Shown here in pieces: positions 46,314 to 61,489 of a DNA stretch of 64,000 nucleotides (the stretch's first letter is position 1; each line of letters opens with the position of its first letter). Source of the DNA: Urechis unicinctus (Eukaryota > Annelida > Polychaeta > Xenopneusta > Urechidae); assembly GCA_034190875.2 (NCBI GenBank), contig CM067356.1, forward strand, positions 28,517,047-28,581,046. The letters are read 5' to 3'. A program made the translations under genes and the position numbers. The notes beneath the pieces are model-generated. The model saw only the letters and a program-made list of their open reading frames with translations, was not told where the DNA came from and searched no databases.

Positions 46314-49300
46314 CTTTGAGAGCATAAGAGGGCCGCAAGCACGATCTTAACATATAAGAAAAAAATATCTAACTAGCATACATCTGCCATTAATCATGCA
46401 TCGGTAGATTCATTTGACAGAAAAGTATGATCCTTTTGCAAATCCTGCTGTATCAGACCGTTACTATAATTGATAAGACCGTTCTATACATATAATAAAA
46501 AGTGATTTGTAGCAGATCTATTTACACACAACCGAGCAATCCACTTTGTAAACTTTCAGTAAATAGGAATAAGTTGTTGTGCCTTATATAGGCCTATGTC
46601 TTATGAGCAAATGCAGCCATGTGTAGCTCTGCCTCTTGTTGAGCTACGATATCCGTTACATACGCTAGCACTAATATAAAACACCGGGAACAGAACTCGG
46701 CACAGGCTCGAAAAGTGATACACAGCTTCAGACAATTGATGCAGCGTAGTTGCAGTTACTTGCTTTTGTTTTAAAATGTGCCGTATAACGGCATAGACGA
46801 TAACTCTCTGCCATCGGATACTCATGCTAACCCATTATTATCGCAATGTTAGGTATTGAGTGACAAGCTAATGTTTTAACAATTGGAGGACACTAAACAG
46901 TAAATACTCTTAGTTGCATACTTGCAGCGCGTTGCTTTGCTTAAGTAACTGGCATTAACACGCGAGGAGGACCTATCTCTCATAACAATATTGCTGGCAG
47001 CAATCATTCCGAACATCACACTGAGCTCCACTGTTGACCATCTGCGTCTTGCATTTGTTTGCCATTATCCTCCCTTTGATTGCTAAACTCAGGTGATAAA
47101 CACGAGACGTCATTATTATATTGTTGAATTCTGCAATGAATTAGTCATTGCAGTATAAAAGCTCGCATATAAATGCTTTATCGTTTACAGCCCTGGTTAA
47201 TCACCGTATTCTTATATCTACATGACACAATATCGTTCATTACTAACTAGACTATTTAGCTTCCATATACTTTAGCAAAAAAGAAATCATCACAATATAT
47301 CGTTATGAATGTTTTGTAGGGAGACAAGAACTTTATCATCGTGAAAAAGACTAACGGGAAGAAAGAAAGCGGAGCGCAAACTATTTCATATTGTGACATT
47401 ATCCGCGTTTCAGGTCATGCAATGCCGTGAAGTGATGGTGACGACGATATGGTGATGGTTATGATGACGATCCTAATAAACTTGGTAGGGATGGCAAGGA
47501 TGATAGTGAAGATTATGATGATGATGTTGTTCATGAGGAAGGGGACGAAGATGATGAAGACAAAACTAGTGATATAAATGGTGACGACAGTGATAATTAC
47601 GGTGATGATAACTATGATGACGATGACAATGATGATAATCATGACGATGATAATAATGATGCAAATGTTGTTGATGATTATAAAAATGATGTTAATGACG
47701 ATGCTACTGTTGATGATGACGATGACGTGATAATGATGAATATGAAGATGATGATAACAATAATAATGATTATGGCAATGGCAATGATGATGATGATAAT
47801 GATGATATGCTTGAGCATTTAATTATGCACACATATTGTTGGCAGAACATAACATCCACTTAACACTACATACTCACGTCGTTCGTAGCCTTTACGACCG
47901 AAAACGTTTGTTTCACAGCAAAATTGTATATAATTGGTCGGGTAACCCGGTAGAATATCTACAGTATGCGTTTATGGCAAACATGGCAGTGACCTGGCAC
48001 CCCGGTGCCTCCAGGTGGAGATTCAATGACATGCATTGGTCCTCTATCGGTCGGTTATAAATTGCAGTTTATGTAACTATGCTGTTTGTTATGTGTGCTC
48101 GAGCAACCGCAATCGCTGCTTTTGTTTCAAAGGTGTTTTGAACTCAACCAGTTTTTGCACCTGAAACTGGAAACACATCGGTCGTGTACAGTTGCGGAGG
48201 CGCTTCTGGGTCTTATTGTACCCATCGATCCTGGTGGTTTTTAGTGGTATTGACATGCTCGTGTGCAGTCCAGTAATAATGTTCGCGGATATTCAACCAA
48301 TCATATGCTATACTATGTACATTATGATATGAACATGAAACATATTTTGTTATAAATTCACCACCTACTCTGACTAGCTTTGTGGTCCCGGAGCGATATG
48401 GATTGGGGCGTCAGAAAGAGAGGACGTATCATTAACTCCCGCTCCCGCTAGTCACGCATGCTCTCAATTATATTACTGATTTAGCAGATAGTCTTTCATA
48501 AATCCGTAAACATCTATAAGAATGGTATGTCAGACGTTCGCATGAATCTTATAATTCTATGTGCATACCTAACCTGTGTTTGGCTACTTCGCTGTCGATC
48601 TGCAGCACATAACGCATTCCTAAAGCACTAAGGCGCAACTCGTAATTATATTAGCGTCATTTAACACTTAGTTTGCTCTATTTGCGTGATAGTTTAATCA
48701 AGCTTATTTATTCCCGATACCTGCCTTGTGGCATTAGAATATCATGTGATGCAGATCACTACTGAAGCACTTGTGTTATATTTCAGGTGATCAGCGTGAT
48801 TAACTATATGGTAGGGTCAGGCGTCGTCAACGCACCGACACCGGCTATCATATATGCTGAGTCTAGAATGTTATCCTGTATCCTACAATGCATTGAGAGA
48901 CAATGCTAATCGGTACAATGACAATCAATCAGATTCAGGCTGGCTTATATTTCAAAAACTTGGAAATAGCTCATTTCAACACCTGACCTGTTTTACTCAC
49001 ATATTGCCCTTTAGTAACTTCTTGGAAATGTCAGCATGAAGTTTCCCAAGTGTAGGTATCTAAGCGGAAGGCACCTGTTACATAGCTACACCAACTGCGA
49101 CATTACGATAGAAACGAACAGTGATTAGGCTCATTCGCGTATTCGTCCAATCCTAATTTCATAACTTACTCCCACTACCGAACACGTGGCTGTTACTAAA
49201 CGTGCGATCACTTTCCGCTTATCCCTTGTGGTATTCCAGAGATTGTGCTGAATATTTGAAAAGGACGATGCCCATTTTATATCTCGTGAAATATGGGATG

Positions 49301-49431
49301 TCACTCGGTTATGTTAATGTATTGATTGCCTATTCGGCTGCTGGCGATGCGTCCAACAGTAAAACCCAGAGGACTGCTGTTTCTTACCATTCTCTCAACT
49401 GGGAAATGTTTGTTGTTCATATTGCGAATCC

Positions 49432-49518
49432 ATGACTGCGTTTTTTCATAAGCCACACGACTTAGTGCCATGAGGTACAATGGCACTAAGTCGTGTGGCT
49501 TAAGAAGAACGCAGTCAT
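49432..49518. repeat. Perfect hairpin at module X edge, copy 2
   Basis: Arms 49449-49471 and 49480-49502, loop gaggtaca, outer atgactgcg / cgcagtcat retained. The only change is one T fewer in the T-run of the left arm. Confidence 0.95.
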
Positions 49519-49536
49519 AAGCAGACGTGCGTGAAA

Positions 49537-50930
49537 CAAAGATTGTCTATTGATAGTGACAAATTTTATAGATTGCCATTGGTGATGGTTTGCAGATCCA
49601 TTGAAATGTCTAGGCTGTACTTTATTTCTTTCACCGCATTTATGCATTACTTACACAGTTACATGCAAGATTATCTGACCAAAGAAAAGGTTCGACGGTG
49701 TTTGATGCGGAAAACAAGCGCGTAGACGGCGCTTATGCCACAACAAGCGATAGTTTTGCTGATTGTACAGTGGTGTAATCATCCATACACAGCCATGCAC
49801 GGAAACTGTTTATGTAAACGATAAAAGAGGGCCCCGAGTAAATGGAAATGGTGATATATAGGAAGTGATGATGCTTACTGTTCTACAAACACTGCATTAA
49901 TAACAGATAATCAAGCATGCTCCCATGTTTGTGGCACAAATACCCATGCCGGACATTGATATTGAAAACCGCATTACTAACATGCAATACGGTGCATACA
50001 TATTGATGTTTTTATATATGTTTGTTATTGTACAAAACAGTAATAATCATTACGCAGATGGTGATGGTGTCAACCATAGTGGTATGGAGCAATAGAAGAG
50101 GATTTAGGTCTCATCCCTCCTATCCTATCTTATTCGGTTCCATCTGAGCTGGATGGGTATTCATCTGGCTGACGTAATGTCCCTTTGTTTCTGTTCAAGC
50201 CTCCATTTACATTCCTACTGCATACAGGTAAAATAAACAGAGATGAGCAGAGTAAATCAAACGAAAGCATTACCAACGCCTGAATAATATTATCTGCTCC
50301 ATTAGTGCAAATGGATTAAACTAACAAATGTATACAATGCCGAGGATACGCAAACATGCAAATGATGGTATATTTCATAGGTTACATACAAAATAAAGTT
50401 CCAAACCCTCATTAGGGTTGTAATAATTGTTACTTACATAAGAACATCGACATCAATCATAATGTGCGCCCAATCATTTGCACCAGTTATTACATCTCCT
50501 ATTCCGAGGGTATGAGTGTCACAGGCGTTTACGCCTGCAACGTAAGTGATGTTACTGCCTGACCTTGCATCAAACTCCAATGTACAGTACAACATATAGT
50601 TCAGCCAAATGAACAATTTGTACACTGAATGGGCGATAATAATGTAGATGACGGGTATTCAGGTGATATATTGAACAGTCATTCAAATCCAGCAAACACT
50701 GCAGTGCAGCAGTAAAGGCTGGGGTCCTCGGGACGTTCACTTGTCGTTTGGTCACGATGTATAACGTAATTGTTAGGCCCCATTTAGAACATGAAATTCA
50801 GGTGTGATCACCATTCCTTCAATGTGACCTAGATATATTATAAGGAATTCAAATGTGTGTTTCTGAGCCCGGTGGTTCCGCAGGGATGAAATACAGGTAT
50901 ACTAAATGTTCCATGGATTGGATAATCTGA
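49537..50930 (+). repeat. Repeat module X, copy D
   Basis: The duplicate of copy C at the same relative place in tandem copy 2, including the shortened LINE remnant (about 50575-50930). It differs by small deletions, for example near 50454 and near 50655. Confidence 0.85.
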
Positions 50931-51530
50931 TCATAGTAGACCAGGGATAACATTGTCCACAAGCAAAGTTGCTTGGACGTCTCATTTATATTGTAGGATT
51001 TATGGAAGCTGTGAGTATGTCTACTATTTTTGGAAAAGTATTGAGAACGGTGTTTTAGCTTGGTTGATATTCAGAAAATATATCAACAGATGATTATTAT
51101 TTCATTAGCATATGATGCGGCTTCAGCATCCCAGTAATGAAATATCCTGCATAAATAAGGCGTTGTAATTATTGACATGGTGAATACACAAGAGTGTACC
51201 TGCCTCGTTTCCTGCATACTAATTGCCAAATAACTGTCAGGGGTCACAGCGGATAATGCAAATCGTCCTCTGCCTGTTCTAGGAAATATTTACAATTGGT
51301 TTAGTTTGTTCGACCGTGAGCGTGGTAGTTTCGTTTCTAGTTGATGCCTTTATCGTTGCTTCTATGAGCTACGAGTAGTACAGAAATAATTGCTTCACTT
51401 ACACTAATTCAATAATCTGTAGAAAAATGGATGAATATCAAACTACTTGTTTAAAACCACTCTCCTTCGGGCAATAATTATAATAAGCTCCAGCCTGATT
51501 TCGGTCTTATACCGCTGGTATCTATATATG

Positions 51531-51671
<141 letters not shown>

Positions 51672-53900
51672 ACATCACAAAACGAGCGCAAATATCCAAT
51701 TGGGGTTAACATTGCGAACAACAACAGTAACTGAAGTAAACATCACTTGATAGAGTGACAGTAAGCAATGGGGGAAACAATATCGGAAACACTAAACAAT
51801 TGAATTTGCCATAAAAATGTGATGTTGCTTGCGATTACATATATTCTATGATATTGATTGGATGGGTCGCTTGTGATAACATGCATGGGGGTATATACGC
51901 AATCAGTAGCATTGTACTCGTCTTGCTTTATTCATCATGTATATTAAAGCCAGCATGCAAATTTATTTCTACTAAGTATACACGTAACGCTAACAATATG
52001 AAATTTAGGTCATAGTCCACTATGATAATCCACAGATTTCGGTGGAATGCTCTTACGTTGCTCAATAGCAATATCATTCCCCCCTATGACTGTACTGCAA
52101 TGTACTATGTTTTTCTTAATTACATGATGTAATTTTTTACACGGCAGAAATGCTAATTGTAAACACACCATTAGCGAGGAAAATGTATCCAGATCTAGAC
52201 TTAGCACCTGCAAGGTGCACAGCTAGTGAAAGCTGCGAGTATGTTTTCAAGTAATTAGGTAGCAATATATAACTATGGTGTCAGTAAAAGACACATGCAC
52301 ACTTGAGCTAGCTTTATAATTATCGGGTCAAGAAAATAAAATTATTTGATTGAAGCTCCATTGTTTTATAACTACCAGCAATATATATTCACTTTGAATG
52401 TTAAAGTGGCATATTGTAGATATAAGGTACATTCAAACAGACGTAATGCTCGAACCACAGCTCATACCCCGTTATTTCATGGTAAGTACTTCGTTTATCA
52501 TCAATCATCACGGCAATATATTATAATATAGGCTCAAACGGAAGAGAATACTTTTCCTTCTTGAAGAATAACAAATTGTTTGCAACGATATCACCATTAG
52601 TATCTCAGGGCATAACATGGGGGGAGATACTAGTGACGATATTGATGATGAAGCTGATAATGATAAAGATAAGGGATAATAATGACAGTGATGATTATGG
52701 TTTAGGTGGTTGATGGGACGCAATGGTACTGAGGCTATAGATATCGCCATGGCAATCCCATACGATAAAAACTCTACTCTCAGCAGCTCTTTAGTCATAA
52801 CGGTTTTGTAACTTATGAGTAAGAGGCATGCGCCCCTTCACCCCTTTCTAACTTTATCCGCACTATGGGAACAAGTGCTCTCAGATCGATTTTGTTTACA
52901 TAAACATCCACCATTGCCTTGTATTTACTGCTTACAAGTGATATGCTGGAACTGCGCACATTGGTTATGTGCGCACGCTGGTTCGGCTGAACATAACATC
53001 TACTCGACTCAACAAAATATGTCGTCTTTAGTATGTCGATGGGTCTATGGTCTAATATCATTCGAGAGTTTCCATCGCAGCAGACGTCGTCACTTTTTGG
53101 TAAGTGACTCGGTCGATTAGCCTCAATATAATACAGAAGCTGCAAACATCTTGCAATGTATGCTGCTAGGCGTTTTCATTGAAGCAACCACAATTGCTGT
53201 CTTTGTCCAAAGCGTTCTTTTGGGTTTTGTAGTCGAACTGTGTTAGTTAGGGCACCTGACCCTGTGATATACCCCGTTAATATATATTATTGTATTTGTT
53301 CTGTTTTTATGATCCTGTCTCATGTCATCGATGACTTGTATTGGTGTCAGCATGCTCTTGTACATACTATACCACTGTACATGGGTACTGCGTCAAACAC
53401 TCGGATCATGATACGTTACACTGTATATATTATTTAATTTATTTTCATGAATGCACCACCTCCTCTGACATACTGAGTCGATCATTGTGAATGTTGAAGC
53501 ATCCGAAAGAGTCGATTTATCATCAACGCCAGCGCAATGTCTCGCATTCTATTGGATGCAATGCTGACTTAGCTGAGAGTGGTGCATAAGTCCAAATACA
53601 CCTGTAAGCCAGTGCATCATTTGCGCGGTTCCATCCTTTCGTTCCAATTGACACACCCAACATCATTTGTGTTCAACAACATCGTTGCAGATCTGCAGTG
53701 CATAACGCATTCCTAAGCTAAACCAGTGCAGTGCGTAGTTATATGAGAACAAGTAAACACACGTCAGAGAGGACACCTCATCATCCACGTAATCATGCCC
53801 GCTTGGCATGCGCGCGTGTATTCATCTCTACTTTTATTCTAATTGCGTACTTGAGAGTCGTGTGCTATTAATCTTTAGCATAAGGATCCCATCATTGAGT

Positions 53901-54000
53901 NNNNNNNNNNNNNNNNNNNNNNNNNNNNNNNNNNNNNNNNNNNNNNNNNNNNNNNNNNNNNNNNNNNNNNNNNNNNNNNNNNNNNNNNNNNNNNNNNNNN
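53901..54000. other. Assembly gap of exactly 100 N
   Basis: A placeholder gap at which the repeat family changes orientation: left flank is Z/W direct, right flank is W inverted. Confidence 0.98.
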
Positions 54001-57000
54001 ATTTCAATGCCACATACAAAGGTACCATAATCGACTTGCCATCGCCATGTGCTTGATTCCTGCTTTCTAATACATTGTGCTTTATTTCACTCATTTCGGC
54101 ATTCATATGCATATTTTTCAGTGGCCACTGGCCAACCTGTTGAGCCGCTTGTTCAATGTGTACGCAATGAAATGTTTTTTTACCGAAAACGCTTCACTTG
54201 CCAAGTCTGCAAGTTCTTTTTATTATTCAAAAGATGCAAGCATTCCACGTATTACACGCTTGAGCTACATTGACACCAGTGTCTATCAATCTTGAGGCTG
54301 ATATATACCTGCTCCTTGGCAACGGAAAGGTGCAATAAAACATGATCAGAGGGGAGGCACTCAAATAACATCTATGCTAGGTACCACCCACATTGACTGG
54401 TAGTATTTGCCTGTCTATCTCATAATAATGACAGCGGTGTAAATAAGCCTTGCAAGTTGTTCGATGATTTTGCCACATGGTTCCTTTCACTCTTATGGAT
54501 ACATATCTCAACATAACTTTGATATAGGCTAGAGAATCGATAGCTGTTACATGAAGGCCTGTTTGTCTTACTGGTGTGCATTATTCAAACAAGGAGAAGA
54601 TGGAAAACATTGCACTGACGTAAACGATTAGGGTGTTGCATATCATATATATTTATCAAATCGACGCCACCACTCACTCCCAACTAGACCCATCACCCCC
54701 CAAAAAATCCCACACGGTCAAATTCAGCCTTGGGGGAACGCCTGTAACATTTCCACTAGAACGCGACCTGACACGGAGCATTTGATTATCTGATTATCCT
54801 AACGCCAGCAATAGTCAAATGAACCTCGGCAACATGTCATCACTTGCCATTTTAGTAATAACTATAAAGTAGCAATTATACGAGTATTTGAAAACCTTAT
54901 CTTCTTAAATCAACCAAGCGACACATTGCAGCAGAGATAATGCTAAACCTGCTTTTGCTGTAGGAAGTAATTTGTAAAATTCAGATTCGATGAATACGCA
55001 ATGGCCTATCTACTATCCAATACAATGGCGATGTCAGTGCTGTGTGGCTATGAAACACATGGCTTACGGTTATATAACAATTCATAGAGAACTTAGTTCT
55101 GACAAGCATCGACATGCGCAAAAGGCTGTTTACGAGTGCAATCAACTTTGATAATTTATAATAGGACGTGCAATAGTTCTTGTGTTGATATTTGCTATTT
55201 AGAATATGTGCCATGTGCTGTATCCCGCATTGGACACCTGCAATGATTAAAGAGCTCCAATCTCTTTTGCTGCGGTTATTTTGGTTATTGTTGAGCCTCA
55301 ATGCATCATACGATACTTCACGAGCTTATAGACTAGGAGCAACTGAATGCTATCTAATTGTTTGATAGTACCCACAAAACCTAAGATAGCTATCATTGGG
55401 AAGATAATTACGATGCTGTGACTGAAATGGTTAGGGGTGCGGCATCATAATCACGACCCCGACAAAACATGCAGCATATAGCAGAAGACGTATAAATTGT
55501 ACCAAATAAGCTGTTAAAGGCATGATTGTTATTGTTCTAATAGCTATACCGGGCTATGCACGACAATAAATTAGCAAATTAGTGTGCATATGATAAGAGC
55601 CATCTGTTAGCATGGAAAGGCAAAATGACGGTTGAATTGTTTTCATTTATTTGGCATTCATTATACATATCAAACGACGCAGATTAGGCGTTGTGGGCCT
55701 GTTATGTCCAACGGTTGGTTTTGGAAAGCTTTCATTCGGGGGGTTTTTTTATTACACCTCATTCCTATTATTGTCAGTAATTAAGCCAGAACAGAACCTC
55801 GCACCATGATGGTCGGATACCAGTCAGCTGTTTTTAATTACATAGTCGCAAACACGCGGGCAAAGAATACATGAATAATTTCCCTGAAATTTTTTGCAAG
55901 TGTCTTAGGTAACTAGTATTACTTGTTTTTTTTTTTTTATTCACAACTATTACCGTCTTTCATTCCCTGTGTATTGCATACAAAAGTTGTAATTTACGTT
56001 TACCGCTGCTATTGTTTTTGCTATACTCATATATTTGGCACATTGCACGCATCAAACAACTCCATGATAGAATCGTTATGCTGAAGATTGGTAGCACACG
56101 ACTCTCAAGTGTGCAATGAGAATAAAAGTAGAGATGAATACACGCGCGCATGCCACGCGGGCATGATTACATGGATGATGAGGTGTCCTCTCTGACGTGT
56201 GTTTACTTGTTCTCATATAACTACGCACTGCACTGGTTTAGCTTAGGAATGCGTTATGCACTGCAGATCTGCAACGATGTTGTTGACACACAAATGATGT
56301 TGGGTGTGTCAGTTGGAACGAAGGATGGAACCGCGCAAATGATGCACTGGCTTACAGGTGTATTTGGACTTATGCACGACTCTCAGCTAAGTCAGCATTG
56401 CATCCAATAGAATGCGAGACATTGTTTACTGTTGTGCTGGCGTTTATGATAAAGCGACTCTTTCGGATGCTTCAACATTCACAATGATCGACTCAGTATG
56501 TCAGAGGAGGTGGTGCATTCAGAAAAAAAAATTAAATAATATATACAGTGTAACGTATCATGATCCGAGTGTTTGACGCAGTACCCATGTACAGTGGTAT
56601 AGTATGTACAAGAGCATGTTGACACCAATACAAGTCATCGATTTAGACATGAGACAGGATCATAAAAACAGAACAAATACAATAATATATATATAACGGG
56701 TATATCACAGGGTCAGGTGCCCTAACTAACACAGTTCGACTACAAAACCCAAAAGAACGCTTTGAACAAAGACAGCAATTGTGGTTGCTTGAGTGAAAAC
56801 GCCTAGCAGCATACATTGCAAGATGTTTGCAGCTTCTGTATTATATTGAGGCTAATCGACCGAGTCACTTACCAAAAAGTGACGACGCCTGCTGTGATGG
56901 AAACTCTCGAATGATATTAGACCACAGACCCATCGACATATTAAAGACGACATGTTTTGTTGAGTCGAGTAGATGTTATGTTCAGCCGAACCAGCGTGCG

Positions 57001-58884
57001 CACATAACCAATGTATGCAGTTCCAGCATATCACTTGTAAGCAGTAAATACAAGGCAATGGTGGATGTTTATGTAAACAAAATCGATCTGAGAGCACTTG
57101 TTCCCTTAGTGCGGATAAAGTTAGAAAGGGGTGAAGGGGCGCATGCCTCTTACTCATAAGTTACAAAACCGTTATGACTAAAGAGCTGCTGAGAGTAGAG
57201 TTTTTATCGTAGGCGATTGCCATGGCGATATCTATAGCCTCAGTACCATTGCATCCCATCAACCACCTAAACCATAATCATCACTGTCATTATTATCCCT
57301 TATCTTTATCATTATCAGCATCATCATCAATATCGTCACAATTACCTCACGCCATTATATGACCTGATATACTAATGGTATTATCGTTGCAAACAATTTG
57401 TTATTCAAGAAGGAAAAGTATTCTCTTTCGTTTGAGCCTATATTATAAGAAATTGTCGTGATAATTGAGTGCGATATGGTTGTAAAAACGTACGGTAGCT
57501 GAACAAACTTATTAGCCACGAATAAAAAACACCATGTGTACTAAGATAACAATGTGATTACAACCAGGATGGCACACAACAAAGCATGTACAGACGAGCT
57601 ATTATACTGCAGCGACTAATTCATTCTGACAACAATAACTCAATCAGCAATATTAAATGAAATCACGAATAATATGGACATAACACAATAGAATATTGGG
57701 GCTACAGCAACGATGATGGATGGAGTTATTTGAATGCTTATATGACTCATGTTGATTCATTTGACTCAAGCGCAAAGCCGACTTTATGTCTAGATTAACA
57801 GGCACTCAGACGAAAGCGCATTGTGAGCCATGTGATAAGGATGGAGTGTATTGGCCATCAAGCTGCCAAAGGTAAGTAGGAAATATGTAATATATATAGA
57901 TGCAGGTTCGCAAAGAGTTAATAAACGTTAGTTGCAGTAGCTGAAAAACGCTTGCCTTTCTTTTGGTTAACTATGATGGTCTTCTTTTGATTATGCTGAG
58001 AAAAAAGAGTGATGCATTTGCTGCGCGGCTCGTAATTATTTCTTGTGACGTTTTATTGTCAAAAGTGATGCATACCTCCCACCCCTAGACAAATCAACCC
58101 AATTCGTAAAACAGGCAAAGACTAGCGGCAATTCATAGATCTTAGGGAGTAGACGGGATAGGTGCGCTCTGTGTTGTATATATGTCTATAACGCCTGTCC
58201 TTGTGATATATTATCAAACATGGCTGTATTAATAATAAGTTGCTCTCTTGGTATTTGCGTGCTATATGCTACTCTGTCAGTACAATATTTACTGGTAGCG
58301 TTCAGGAATACACTCGCATAAATACAATGTATGCATACTTAGTACATGAGTTCGATCAGTAGCCTGACCACTAACATTTATGCCTGTTATTGCTTCACCA
58401 GGACCAGATTCAATTCTACATGTGAAAAAAGCACAGAAATTAATAGATGATTGTCCATATTGATTGGTACGTTGTTGGTTTAAAGCCGCATTAGGAGGCA
58501 AAATGTTTTCGTGCCTACTTTTGCTTCTGCAAACGCCGAAATAATACATCCGTTCGATGTTTATCATTTAAATACCTTTGCTGATGACCATACCTTCGAG
58601 AATGTTGTCACGGATGCTCCAAACGATGCCCTTAATCATGTTATTAACTTAATGCAATCCTTATGAGATTGTATAATTGAGGTCTGCTACGAATGTAAAA
58701 AAGGCTATATGATGATAAATCAAATACATTCAATAAAGCCAACAAAAGGGTACTCTACGTTCTGTGAATATTTTGTTGAGGCATATATTTTAGTCAGCTA
58801 CTCAGGTGAATTCATTAAAGCTAAGCCTGTCAATTGCATTAATGCCTTCTGGTGGTCAGTTGTCGGTTAAGCCTCTGGATAGCC
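54001..58884 (-). repeat. Inverted Y/Z/W block
   Basis: The reverse complement matches 15583-20125 (without the LINE, with segment Z) and 43157-45571. Equivalents: 54001 = 45571 and 20125; about 56060 = 44550; about 57465 = 43160; 58884 = 15583. Frames at 54049-57159 are by-products of this similarity. Confidence 0.9.
58478..58484 (-). other. Unoccupied LINE target site
   Basis: The complement reads ggctttaaaccaac without interruption. At 16223-17465 the same site is split by the truncated LINE. This shows the pre-insertion state. Confidence 0.9.
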
Positions 58885-58891
58885 AGGTGCC

Positions 58892-59228
58892 TATATCGCC
58901 CCCAGATGGTCGGCTGCCTTATCGTCCCTAAATGGTTTGGTGTCTTGCTCCTTCCTAGATGGTCGATGCATGATTGTTGCAATATGATTGGTTGTTTGGT
59001 CAGTTGTATTTATCGCCCCTAGATGGTCAGTTGTTTTTATCATCCATAGATGGTCAGTTGTCTTTATCGCCAATAGATGGTCAGTTGTTTGTATCGCGCC
59101 TAGATGGTCAGTTGTTTTTATCGCCCCTAGATGGTCAGTTGTCTTTACCACCCCTAGATGGTTAGTTGTCTTTATCGCCCCTAGATGGTCAGTTGTCTTT
59201 ATCGCTACTTGATGGCTGGTTGTCTATA
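58892..59228 (+). repeat. 27-bp minisatellite, about twelve units
   Basis: The unit is atcgcccctagatggtcagttgtcttt with variants. Period 27 is a multiple of three, so several frames on both strands stay open and give nine-residue repeats (for example TTDHLGAIK). It starts within 10 bp of the end of the inverted block. A 22-bp longer unit (58961-59010, containing gatgcatgattgttgcaatatg) interrupts the array. Confidence 0.95.
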
Positions 59229-60404
59229 TAGCCTAGCATATGCTAACATGCATGGCTGTTGCAACAATGTTTTCGTATTTGAACACTCTAGATTTAAGAT
59301 CCATATACTTGTTTTGTTGATATAAACATTCATGAACTAGATTATTAGTGACTTGTGATTTAACGCTTCTTGGCCTTCCTAAACAAACCATCAAATGCAC
59401 ACGTGCACAGCTGTAGGAGCGATATGTAATTACCAGAACGAATTTGCTTGTATGCAAGCAATCCTCTCATTACACGCTTGAGCAACGTTCAACATCTGGT
59501 TCGACCAATGAAAGTCTGATAGATGTCTGCGCCATGGCAACAGAAATATGCCACACATATATTGTTTTTCTGTCTGACAAGTTTGTGTGCAATGGTTATA
59601 CTCCTCATAAGTAGCGTAAGGTATCAAGCGATTGCAGAGAGGAATAAACATGACGTTAGATTGGCTTCTACGGCTGGTAATAAAGGTATACATTTGGGTC
59701 ATCCCGCATGCAGATATGCAAGTTACGTTGTTGCATTTCAATTGAAGATTGCTTGTTGACCCATTGTTCAATCCACTTTTGTTGTGTAAACTAATATGGG
59801 TATATTTATGCATTGTGAGAAAAAAAAACTTGAAATCAGCTGGCGTATCAGAAACTAAATAAGCTACCTAACCATTGCTTTTTTGTGTTACAACTGTACA
59901 TAGCACATTAGCCCTATGAGCAGCTGAGAAGGTGGAAGTTGAGTAAATGAAGTAAGTGGTATATCTATGACGAAATATCAGGAGAAATAAGAACGATACA
60001 GAATGAAGGCATAGTAGATATTATTGAAATTGTGGGTTAACATTAGCTACATGCTGGCCGGCCTAAATGGCTGTAGATATGCGTGCATTATGGTTCGGTT
60101 ACTTTGGAGTATGGCTTTAGCGTATATGGCTATACATGTGCAATCCTCTCCCTCAAGATTGAAGTTTTTGGTGATTACAGCCATAAAATGAATCAATGTT
60201 TGTGAACCACATTTTAACGAGCACATTGTATAGTGGTTTTATTCCTCTTATTTTTTTTACCTCCATGAGTTGTTTAGTCTTTTTTAAAACTGATTCGTAT
60301 TTGCTTCATAATATGTTGCCGTACTATTTCCTCGGCAATGGCTGAGTTCTAGATAAATGTCACAAACCTGCTTCCGACGGAGAATGTCAGACATTGCATA
60401 TTGC
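59229..60404 (+). other. No gene supported; short old scrap of block W near 59440
   Basis: 59450-59550 (tgcaagca-tcc, tattacacgcttgagc, and a ccatggcaacagaaa stretch) resembles 54233-54335, implying a very diverged copy. The 127-codon minus frame here and the 78-codon plus frame are not recognised. Confidence 0.4.
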
Positions 60405-60465
60405 ATGATATATATGTATAAATATATTTTAATATATATATATATGTGTATAAATATATGTGTGT

Positions 60466-60515
<50 letters not shown>

Positions 60516-60540
60516 GTGTGTGTGTGTGAGTGTGTGTGCA
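60405..60540 (+). repeat. Compound TA/TG/CA microsatellite 1
   Basis: TA runs, an acacacac tract, TA again, then TG. The following gggtgtttatttagtgacaaa (60565 on) recurs after microsatellite 2. Confidence 0.9.
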
Positions 60541-60638
60541 GGTATTTGTGGATGCATGTACGGGTGTTTATTTAGTGACAAATGTGATTTGTTAGCTTTG
60601 ACATAGCAAACATGGACAAATGTCATAATAACCGTGGA

Positions 60639-61489
<851 letters not shown>

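Noticed and set aside
58891-59212. Nine-residue tandem repeat proteins on both strands
   Set aside because: The 27-bp minisatellite keeps several frames open because its period is divisible by three. No start context, splice sites or unique sequence support a gene.
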